64,000 bases of DNA from Aphelocoma coerulescens (Eukaryota > Chordata > Aves > Passeriformes > Corvidae), in the NCBI RefSeq assembly GCF_041296385.1, contig NC_091014.1:14607578-14671577 (forward strand), read 5' to 3'. The position numbers and the translations under genes were made by a program. The notes under the pieces were generated by a model. That model saw nothing but the letters and a program-made list of their open reading frames with translations, had not been told where the DNA came from and ran no database searches. Shown piece by piece: positions 22,901 through 34,900 of the stretch (within the stretch, counting starts at the first letter, position 1; each line of letters opens with the position of its first letter).

Positions 22901-25900
22901 AAATGAATGATGAAAAAATGTAAATATGAACAAAGCCAACTAGTTTAGCTCTATGCACTCCAGCCAAAATTAGTACCAAAAAATCTCACAAATAAGAAAA
23001 CATATGGGAAGTTTTCCAGAGGATAATCAGAATTCAGTAGCTCAAACACCTCACACTGTTTTTTGCAAAAGGATGCCTTCAGAAGTTTTCATTGTCCTTC
23101 TGAAGACTGTTTTTGTCCTTTCTAAGAAAAATCTTCAAAACAAGGGAAGACATGCTATGGACAGTTTCATATCAATAGTTTAAAATCCACACTAAATTAC
23201 ACCTTTTTTTACAACAATTCCATTGATGCAATTAGCAAAGTATTTCTGGAGAAAAATTCTACGTAAATGTGCAGAGTTTTACTACTAATACCTATACTGA
23301 TTAATTTAAATAGACTTTTATTCTCAGCTGTGACCGAATGACTTGAATATAAACTTTCCTAATTATTACCGACAATTTTAGCCAAAAAATGCAGTTAGTC
23401 TGAGATTCTGAGCCAAAGGTGCACACTATTCCTTTCCTCATTCCCAATCAGATCACAGGCTACCATGGACAGAGTTAGGTTAACATAAGCTAGCAGAAAT
23501 TCTTATATTAGTATGTTTTATTGTGCAATAGGCTAAAGAAGTATCAAATGCTTATAAAATGAGTTGTATGAAAGACTAAGAAATGTCTTACAGCACCTTC
23601 AGAATGCAACATTTCACACGGGAGAACTGCTTACCTTGGAAGTATAGAATTTGGTGGTCTAGATTTTGCAGGAGATGTTACTTTAGATTCTTGCCCAGAG
23701 TTCACTGAGGATCCTGACAGAGAGTCTTGTGCTGGTGTGGGCTGGCTCTGATAGCTTTCCCTTGCAGATGGTGGATGCTCTTTGTCTTTTGCAACTTCTT
23801 TTTCCCTGGATCGAGCTTTGTGTTCAGCTAGAAGGATGTCAAACTGTTTTTTACGGCCTGGAACTGCTCGTCGATGATTAAGTGAATGAGTCTAAAAATA
23901 GGGTGGTTAAAAAGCATTTGTGTGTGCATGACATTGTTTGTGAGTCCTCTACACTTCTGATACACCAATACTCTAAAAGATAAAATCTACTTCAAACAAC
24001 TTTAGCCACAGTTAAGGAAATAAAACTGCTATTCCACATTATCTTTGATAATTTATAGTCATTCTTAAGAAATGCCAATGTCAAGGCTAAAATTACTTTT
24101 TGCAACAATTTTTATATAATAGAGACTATTGACTTACCTTTTCCAAGACGGAAAATAGAATTCCAGTAATTTTAAGATATTAAGAAAATAATTGTAGCTT
24201 TTAACTTACAATGAAAAACTTATTTCATTGGATTGAAAAACATGAATACATTTTAAAGCAAATTTAGCTGATCACCTCTACTGACAGGCAGCACATACAC
24301 ATACAAATGTTCCTTAGAAATGTCTCACATTGTAGCTACTTTTTGACACGGGAGTTATTACTATCACAAGGGCAGCCTCCAAGTAATTTATTATACAAAA
24401 ATATGGTAATTTTTTTTTTACTAAAAACTGACTATACTTCAACATTGTTGCACAGATGAACCAAAGAAGGAGCATTTAAAATAATACTTGGGCTTCTAAA
24501 TGAAACGTTAATGCTTTTTGCATAATAAAATGACAAGAAAAAAATCTTTTTAGAAATATCAGTGGAATAATGCAGATGCTCTGATTCAAAGAAACAGAAT
24601 TACACAAAAGAATTACCTGAAGACAGCGCCTGAATACCATACCCATTGTCTGTAAGACAGGAGCAGGTATGACCTCTCAAACTACTGTGGTAGGATTTAA
24701 ACTATAACAAAGCATCTGATATGTTATCTTCTAAGAAAAATACCTTGCAGGTGAGCGATCTTGTGCAAGGTTTCTTTGTTTCAGGATCCAGTACTCCACA
24801 GTGTTTATTTGGGTCAAATTCTCTTTCTGTTTGATGGGAGAATGAGAAACAAGAAAAAAATAGATCATTACAGAAGTTTTAATCAGAGTAGCTTACAATT
24901 TTTGCCTGTTAGAACTTAATTTAATCAGGCTCAACCTGAACCACTGATCCCAACCCCAGCATCCCATAACAGTGCTGTGTGCATCACTCATATAGTTGTG
25001 CATTTTTTTGTCTTTGCATGATTAAAGCCATTTAGAGCATGATTTCAGCCAAAGACTTCATGAAAGTAAGTCTGATTACAGTGGAGTGGCCCAAACAAAG
25101 GACCAAGCCAAATCCCTGCGACTTCAGTTTCCTCTCTAACTCTGGCTGCCTCCAAGGCCATGAAATACAGCATTTGCAGATCTGGCTCCTGAGCTGGGCT
25201 AACACACAAATGGTATCACAAGTACTTCAAACAACATTTCTCTGACATACTTACAAACTCTACAAAACAACCCATGGTTGATTGCTGGTGGCATTTTAAA
25301 ATAAAATTTATCTAAATCTGTCCCCTAAAATAACATGTATGTTAGTTTTTATTTCCCTAAGTGAAGGGAGGGATGGAATTTAAAGTTTGCAGAGATTATG
25401 AAAAAAGGCATTTACATGAGTTCTACTCATGATTAACATTAAAAGTGCATTAATATTTAATATGCTATATTTGCATATTTAATTTCATTAATATTTTACT
25501 ATTTCTATACCACAGATAGCATCACCTTCTTTAGGTTATGTTAATGTAATTTTAGGGTTTGCACTAAGAGCTGTAACAAAACAATGGATATAGACTTTTC
25601 ATTTTACGCCATCAAAACCCTCTACCATTACCTTCATACACCTTGACAAATTATGGTGTAATTGGCAGACTGGTTTGCTTTTGTTTGATAAGGAAATATA
25701 AACTATTTGCCAAATCCTATTTTAACCATACAGTGGTGGTACATTCAGATATAATAAACATCCTGTACTCAAATACAACATTTAATCAGAGGATTTAAAA
25801 AATCTTTATAAACAAACAAATGGGAGCTAAGAGGGAGACAGTGATTCACAGCTGTGTTACAATGTTTTGACAGCATCACAGCAAGCAGAACAGCTGGAAG

Positions 25901-28900
25901 AAGAAAAGTAAGGACAAGCAGCTTCTGTTAGACAGCAACTGTCCTCCAGAGTTCACAATTACTAGCAGTTTTATGTATTCTGCTATATAGACCTAAAATG
26001 CTTATGCAAACATTAAATGGTTATGTTATTAACCTATTAGCAGAGCCATACAAAAAAGTGAGCTTGGGAAAACCAGCTGGCACAGTTTTTTTGGTGAAAT
26101 CTACAAAGGGACTAAAATATGTTATAGGCAGTTGTAGTTTGTTTGGCATTTACAACACAACAGAAACACAAATGTAGCTGTGTATGACTTAATAGAATAA
26201 CTATTTTTTTCGACTTAATAGATGAAAACACATGTTCATAAACTAAAGGAGTTAGTTACTCCTGGGATTTGAGTGTAAGATGTTCCTATTACAGTTTCCT
26301 GAATCACCCCCTGAAAATCTTCAATGCAAATTAAAAAAAAACACACTAAAGAGACAATATGGACTAATTAATATGCCTTCAAATAAAAAGTCCTGAGGGC
26401 AATTATAAGGCTATGGAACACGTTCTGAAAGTCACCAAGCAAGGACTGCTTTGGACCAACAGGGAAACATCAAAAATCAAAAGTGCTCCGGATTGGTACT
26501 TGTCAGTAAGAGGCCCAACCAGAGGACTGATAATAGCAAAGCCAGTTATTAAGAAAACATATACAGATAAAATCAACATAAGGAATTACAAGAGGAAAGA
26601 GTGGAAGCCTCTGCCATTGACTGAACAACAAAATAACATGCTTTCCCTGAGAAACAGAAAACACTGAGCAAACAGGGAATCACTTCTCCTGGCTGAAGTG
26701 TGCGTGGCTGTTCCAGAGAATTCATGAACATCTAATTGCCAGCTACAGACATGCCTGGTTTGGGCACCACACTACATAAAACTTAACACCTTCTTTTCAA
26801 CACCAAAATGCAGCTTCTGGCTACTGTGTTAGGAAATGTGGAGTGTGGGAACCCCCAGATCCCTATGCACAGGCACAGCTTGAGAAAGCTGTTTCTCTGG
26901 AATGGATTCCACTTCTTCATGTTCAGTGGACAAAGTGAAGAGCATTTGTTATAACCTACCTAGAGAAGAGCAAGGGCCAAAACTGAGCTGTGACAAACCC
27001 CTGTTTTCAACATAACAGGTTTTTTTGGTGTAAGCTGGGCATCTGCATTCTTTAATGTCATCCCAAAGAGAACAAGAACTAAGGGAGATTTAGGAAAAAA
27101 AAAATTTTTTTTGTAGTTTGCTACTAGGAAACACTGATCCACTTATGCTGGGCAGCTACAGACTGTCTTTTGTGGTTCTGCAAGCTGTTTCCTCTCTCTC
27201 AACAAGGACAGTGCTCCTGAAAAGAGGGCAGGTTCATTCATCACCCAAACAACCACAAGCTCTCAGCAAAGAAAAAAAACAAACCTCAATCACAGTCAGG
27301 GAAATGGTGTGAGAGAGAGTAGAGGTTGCTAAAAAGGGAAGGAAACAGATACAAACTGGCCAAATTTATTATGGAGCTTCAAAAATTAACATCTGTACAG
27401 CTCCAGGGCAGCAGACTGAGGGAAACCTAAACCCCTGAGCTGCAGTTTCATCCTTTTCATGTGAAATGAATGAAATTATGTGATCTCTCCAATAATCATC
27501 TCCAACAATCAACCTTCCAAGATCTTTCTCTCAGCCTTTGCACAGTCCTGTATAATAATGGAGAGGAATCCATCATAGTGACAAACAATCTACAGGCAAT
27601 TCATCTCCAGTGCTCTCAGGACTTCTACGATTTGCATCATCCCTAAATTACTGTGTTCCTGCATCAATACTCAAGGCAATGGTACCAAGACTGAACAGAT
27701 CACAAATCTGATCATGACAGAGGAGCAGTAAAAAAAGGTCTCAGTTCTGTGTATTTGTTAACCATACAAAAGTAAACACATGGCTATCCAGGTGCTCAAT
27801 CAGTCCTGTGCAGAGATTTCCACTATGCTCCCTAGCCTGGAAGACACTGCAAGTCAGAGCTTAGAGAAAGAACAGTGCAAGAGTCAACTCCCCAGAAAAA
27901 GCCAGCAAGCTGAAGGAATGCCCTACAGAACTGATTCTCCTTTATGAATGCATTTCTGCAAGCACTTGCACAGAAATGTACAAGTATCACCTGCAGCCCT
28001 GCAGTGGTAAGTGGTGACATGAGGAAAACCACTAACAGTTTCAACTGCTCAAGGAGGAATTCTGAATTGATTAGCTAAATTAAGCATCTAAACCATTACA
28101 GGACATAATAGGTTAAAAGGAAGTAATACTCTAAATTAACTGTAAAATAAAGAGAGTTTTTATTAGAATAATATATTGGATCTTAAAAAGTGAAATGTAA
28201 GGGTTAAAGTCTAATCTTAAGCTACTTTCTTGTAACAATTTTCATTTTGTGAAAAGCTATAAATGAACAACAGGACTGTTTTCCTATATGCCACCTTAAC
28301 TAGTTAAGAAAGCAATCAGTGTACTGAATCCTTTCAGGCAGTGGCATTGTTCCATGCCCCACACAACCCTAGCAAACACCTCACACTGGTCTGAAATCCA
28401 GCCAGGGTAGCAGTACCATAGGCTAACTGCCAAATTTGAGAAAATGAAAAAAATAAACCTGATATTTGGGCAAAAAATAGGACACACTCATTAACTGGAA
28501 ATGAAAGCATTTATCTTGTACAACTTATGCTGGTTCATAACTAGTGCACATTTAGAAATCATGTGAACTAACTTTGTGCCAAAGTGACGATCTAATGTGG
28601 ATCATGCTGCCATTAGCAAAATTAGCCTTTCAGTACACACAAGAAGTTCCTGCCCGAGTCACAAAGTACTGCCAGCTGATGAATAGACCCTGCACAGCTT
28701 CTGCAGCCATAAACTTGAGTCAGTTATTTTTGCTTTTAAAAAAACGTAAAATAAAATCCCTCAAAACACTTTGTTTCCTTTCATTCCTTTCAGAGCAAAA
28801 ATCTGTTTGCAGCTTTTGGGTGCAAATTCTCTCCTCAGTGCCAAACAGCTGGCATGGGTCACCTCTGGGGAACTCCACAGAAAATAGTTCTTCCTCCCAG

Positions 28901-31900
28901 TGGATGGCAACCTTTCTAATGGAGCCTCTGCCCTCCCACAATGTGGCATTCTGTGCTTTGGTGGCAGGTTGAGACAGGGACCTGCATCCTCAAAACTACC
29001 CTGCCTAAGGCCATCCAGGGCATTTCCCACTTAATGCCATTTCAAGGCATTTCCCACTTAATGCCATTTCCTCAACTCCACTGTCCTGTCTTCCTGAGAA
29101 AGATCAAGATCTTCATGCTAGAACCATTGCCACTCATATGTGAGTTGCAGGGGGAGAGGGGTGAAGGGAAATTATGACTTTTAACACTTCGCCAGCATTT
29201 CCTATATCTCCTTAAGAATTTTCTTGTATCTAAAACCAAAAAAAAAAAGATTATTTAAAAAATCATGACTTGGAGGATAAACCAATGTCTTGAACCTGTT
29301 CAACTGTTCAACTTGATCATGACCAAACCAAAATCCCCCAATCAAGGCATACTTTCTTTTGTTGTAAACAGAACCAAATCCCATAATGGCTTGAAGAAGT
29401 CTACTGCCCTTCTGTTTTAATGAATTTACTTCCTTAAAAATTTGTATTTGGCCTGTTTACCAGTAATTTCAAGCTAAACAGAATGTGTACTTTGAAAATA
29501 CTTTACACATGCTAAGAGTGTGAAAGCTTTCATTTTCATACATGCAAACCAGCATCTTACATCAAAAAAATCCAACCAAACCCAGAATTTTATTATCTGC
29601 ATTATGAGCTATAGAAGCATTAACAAAGAAAGACAGACTACCACAAAAGGTGAACTACAACATCACTCACCTGAAAGTCTTTTGTAAGGCTTGTTACTGC
29701 TTTTTGTGCCATTTTGGTGTTTCTTGTCTATTGATGGAGCTACAATTCCTTTGCCGTTCAGAATCTTTTCTGGTGATGGTGGCACTGACTTGGATGTCAA
29801 ACCAGATTTAACCGAAGTTGGAGCAGTTATGCTGGATGAAGAAGCTGAGGAGGAGGTGATGGTGGTAGTGGTTGCAGAATTCATTTTAACATTGGCACCA
29901 TCTGCCTTCACTAGGTTAGGAATTTTCTCTAGACTGACTACTGGAACAGGAACGCTGAAAGATCAAAGAAAAATATTCAAGTGGTATTTTCTGTACCAAA
30001 TATTTATGGTCACTTAATCCCCTTCCACAGATACAAAAATTTTGATGCAAGTGACATAGTGTGTTAAGACCAGGCTAAAATTAAATACTTGGTACCAGTA
30101 TTGACTATTTTTGTTCAATCAGGTGTTTACAAAGTCAGGCATCTGTAAACCCTGGCAATGTAGAGAATTATGAAAATGAACCTTTGTATTTTCTTTAAGA
30201 TCCAATCCCCTACTATTCATAAGCAAAATCAGTATTTAGTACTAAGCAAAACATAGCCCTTACAAATATGGTCTCATGCCTTTAACACAAGCACATACCA
30301 GATACGTGTATGGTATACCAAACTCACCATGATAATGAAGCAGTTTGCTAATAATATTTTTAAACAAACACAAAAATAGTTAATTTGCTCAGATGTGTCT
30401 GAATGACATATAAGTACTGGAAACAAGGACAAAAGAGATTTTAAGCACAGAAATCTTCACAGCTGACCCTTTAAAAGTATTAAAACCTTTGATGATTTGA
30501 GCATTACTACAGTGTATTTTAATAAAATCTTAGGGACTTAAAAATAAAAATTCTCAATATAATTATTAAGTTGTAATTATTATAAATTAGTTGGCTCTTT
30601 TCAGACTAAAGTTTGCAGTAACTAACTTCCTCTAACTTAACTACCACCACTGCCTATTTGTGACACTAACAAACACTACCTTCTCAATTTGGCAGCAAAA
30701 AAGATTGAGACAAGTGATTTTCAACAAGTCACAACGGCATTTTAACATTTCTGGGTTCTATCTGCATGAAGAAATATCCAATGATAGCTTTTTATCTACT
30801 CAACAGCTCCAAAACTGGATCTCTTGTGAGTACCAGTGAATATATAAATTATATACCCCTCCCTACTGAAACAAACCCAAATAAAAAATATTACATAATA
30901 CATGTATGGTTAGGGACTTCTCCCCATTCACAACTCACACATAATTTCAGTCTTTTGTGTCTGAAAAATGGCACCTTTGCTGCACCTTTCTACAGAAGGA
31001 ATGTTTAACAGGTGTGGAGTTTTCACAATCAGAAAAAGATGACTTTGAGATGGCATTCTCCATAGGACACACTTTGGAAACATTGAGCAGGGTCCAAAAT
31101 AACTCAAGTCTTGACTTTCCTGGGCTCCTACAAACCTCTGTTTCTCTGTAGCTGCTGAAGACGATAAACCTTATTCTAAGGGTATTTTAGCATAGGCAAA
31201 TGTACAAACTTTGATAGAAACAATAAGTATACACAACTACAAAGAAGATTCAGACACCAAGACATTTTCTGGAGGTGGAATTAAATGATATAAAACCTCT
31301 ATCTCCTGTGATACCATAAACATAGCAGTCGGTTACTCAGAATATAGATGAAGTAAAGTGTAGAACAGTGGCCAGTAACTAAGCAAAAAATCTACCTTGC
31401 TCTCAAAATCAGAACTGTGTTAAGTATTTCACTGAATGCAAACATGTAGCTATGAAAGGGAGGATTTGATCCTCTCCTTTTTTAAACTGCTCTGAATTTA
31501 TTAAGTTAAATGGCAGGCAAAAATTGTAACATCTCAGCATGGGAATTATTATGTTTTTGTGTTTAAACAGATGGCAATTACATTTTCTGAAAATAGGAGA
31601 ATTTTACTCTACATTAAGTAGTTCTACCATACATAAACTATACAAAAACATACGAACAAATGTTCATGCCCAGTTTCTAAGATCAATCTTAATTCAAAAT
31701 GCTGATACACTGAAAAAATCAAGTGTATTATCCGGTCTAGTAGTGAAATAGGGTTAATAAAAACGAACAGGGTTTCTCTGTTTTGCAGTGTTCAGAATCT
31801 CAAATCCTAGGGCACGTATGGATGGATCACTGTGATAATGAAAAATGCCCAGGGGAGTGAAGCTTTTTGCTTCATTTTGTTACAGATCAACAAGTCAACC

Positions 31901-34900
31901 TTCATTATGCATTTCATTGTAGTGTAGAAGAAAATAGAAAAAGACTCCAGTATTTGTGGACACACACATTCTATAGGATTCCTGGCGCTCTATAGTAAAT
32001 TATTTATGATTTCAGAAGCTACAGATGATAATTTCTCTCTCTCTTTTGCTGCATTCAGCAGTGACGATTTCTAGTTTAATCTTAGCATAAAACATAAAGA
32101 TGAATTTATAACCAAATGGCAAATTGGAAGGTCCACAGGACCAGTGACTATAGTCAACTACTAAGGTCTAAAAAAGTAAACAAATCACCAATGTTTATAT
32201 CTATATCTGATGGTTAGAAAGAATTCTTTTCCCAAGCAGATTTTTTTTGAGTTAAAATTGAGGATTCATTTTAAAAGTTTGTTAGAAAAATAAAAATCAG
32301 GTTTATAGTCTTTTTATTACATTTAAAAAGGTATTTTTCAACAAAAAGCTTGTTTAGATGTTTTTAAAGACAGCTGTTGAAAGGGAAAATTAGGAAAACA
32401 ACATGCAACGAACATAAAAAGTGAGGTGTAGTGGGTTCGGTTCGAAACCGGGCTGAAAAAAATCTGTATTCACTACAGACAAGTTTACTTTTTTTGACAA
32501 AAGAAACTCAAATAAGAATAGCAGTATCTACCTAAAAGACAATAAAACAGTTACCACCAAAGCAAACATGTCAGAAACATTCCTTATTTCTTCTGTACTA
32601 AGAAGGAAATAGGATACCTCCCTCCAGCCAGATAAAAATGCTTTTTGATTCTTTCAGTAAGTGCAAAGTGCCAGCTGAAAAATAATGATTGCTTTTTTTC
32701 TTTTTACATAAGGGAATCTGCATAATGTGGCTATGGGTTCTAAAAGAATTGGAGAGATATTGGGTCTCAGCATTTTAATTTCTAACTGAATCTTGGAATC
32801 TTGGAGAAGGTAGCTGAGTGCTGCTCTTGCATCCATGCTGAAAACCCACACTGAAGTGTCTCAGAAGAAATAACGGAAAAGCTAATAAAAATAAACCAAT
32901 AAACAATAAGTTGACATGGTTTTGCTGAGAATCACACCCTGGCAAAGAAATATGGTTTCAGTTTTTGATGAGATTACCAATTTAGCTGACAAACATAACT
33001 ATGAAAATGTTCTAATTTTTGAAAGGCATTATAAAACACAAATAAGAACAATTTAAAAGCAAATGTTAAACAATACGAAATTCAAACCTAGTTTTTCTGA
33101 GATTTATGATTCATTACTAGCGGCATTTTTAGCCATCATTACCAAGTTTGACATGAACGAAAACTTCAGCGGGCTTGAGAAATAAAGATAAGATTACTGG
33201 TGATAACATTTGCTGATGGAATCAGGATTGAGGGGAATTAAATAATGAAGAGACAAAGTTATAAAAAGCAGTATGGAGTATTTGGTAAAGTTCATTAACT
33301 CAAAGAGACATTTTAATACAATGGAATGTAAAGTTACACATGAAATAACAAGCTGTTCAGTCTGCAGCGAAATACAGGGAAACAACACCCTGGAAAATAG
33401 TGACAAAAATACTTAGTGGTCACAGTGAATAAGCAATATGAGGCTTTATTGTATTGTTGTGCTTATAACAAAAAAGGGATATGGGAGGTAAGAAATAGTT
33501 TTCCCACATCCCTGTTTATACTGATATTGGAATATGGCTTCCAGTGTTGCTGACCAGTGGTACAATACCAATGTTGATGAATTAGAAGGGAACCAGAAAA
33601 AGGCTCAAAAATGAGGGGTACACAAAGTGCATGATCATGACAGGCTTTAGAAGCTCATTCTCTTTTTCAAATAAGGTAACATTTCCTTCTGTTTTCTCAT
33701 GCTTTGTCAGGCAGTTGGACTAAATGATCATTGTAGGTCCCTTCCAGCAAGCAAGAAAAATAATTGTAGTATGTCACAACACTTCTCATCCCTGCAGCTC
33801 CTTTTACTTCCTTTCTCCTGGCCTTTAAAAATTATTTCTCCTTCCTGTTACGCAATTTTTCAGGGTTTATGTTTTGCTCATTTGTTTTAATTCTAAAAGC
33901 TCAGCCTCTAGTTCAACTCTTCAAATTTGTGAGAAAAGAAATTCACAAACATTGAAAAACATAAAACATTGCTCTATTCTGCATTGCTGGGATTGCTTCT
34001 ACAATGTACAAAGTGTTTGTGATTTAATGTCAGATTATATGGTCCAAGTTAACTCTGCTGAGTTTTGCTTCCATGCTGCAGTAGGAATATCCTTAAATCA
34101 TGACTATCTTCTCTTTCTCAGCCACAGTATGAAAAATGGTATTTTTTAACACAAAGAAATAAAGAGCAAGAGATAATTAAAAAATACTTTGAAAAGTGAC
34201 AATATAAATTTTAAAGGATTGCCCACAGGTATACCTTTGGGATCCTTTTTCTGTTTACAGAAAGAGTCAGTTTTTTCTGTGTTGATGAAAACCACATCAT
34301 TTCCATCTCTTTTTTTTTTTTTTTCAGAACTTCTGGCAGGCTAAACTTTGTGGAGGGTGGCCAAGGAGACCTGCTTCATCTGGTATCTCAGGGCTAGCTT
34401 GCTTCAACACTTTAACCTAATTTTATATTGCCTTAGGATCATGGATAGGTGGAAATGAACATCCTGTAGCATCACAGCATCTAAATCCTCCATGGCAGCA
34501 CCCAGAAGCGTGCTAGGGCACAAGCGAGGCAGCATCCTTCAGGCAGGTCAGCAATGAGGAAGAGAGCTCCTGGCTGCAGGAGTACTTTTTATAAAGGGTA
34601 AGCATCTGAGCTATGTTTACTAATTATTATCATTTGTTCATTATTACTGTTACTACTACTAATTCTTTTTCTCCCCATTTTCTACCCTTCTGCTATACCC
34701 ATTACCACCCTGACTCCAAACTACAAAAAATGATGGTTTGCATTTCTCTTGTGCACAGTGCAGTGGTGCTCCAGCTCTGCTCCATCTTTAAACACTGCTG
34801 TATTAATAGCAACGATGGTAGAGATACAGGGGGAAAAAAATCAGAACTGACAGATATTTCTGGATGATGTATTCACAATAATACTTTATATTCCAACTAC

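Larger units (their letters stand above)
21001..23634 (-). other. ATXN7L1: ATXN7L1 intron between exons D and E, with inserted elements
   Basis: A 2634-base intron that holds the (GATTA)n repeat, the LTR-like segment and a GC-rich block, all within 21580-22430. Its flanks (21001-21580 and 22570-23634) are ordinary AT-rich intron. Confidence 0.8.

Noticed and set aside
26413..26667. 84-codon plus-strand frame in intron B-C
   Set aside because: No recognisable domain, no splice context and no promoter-like sequence; length is within chance expectation.
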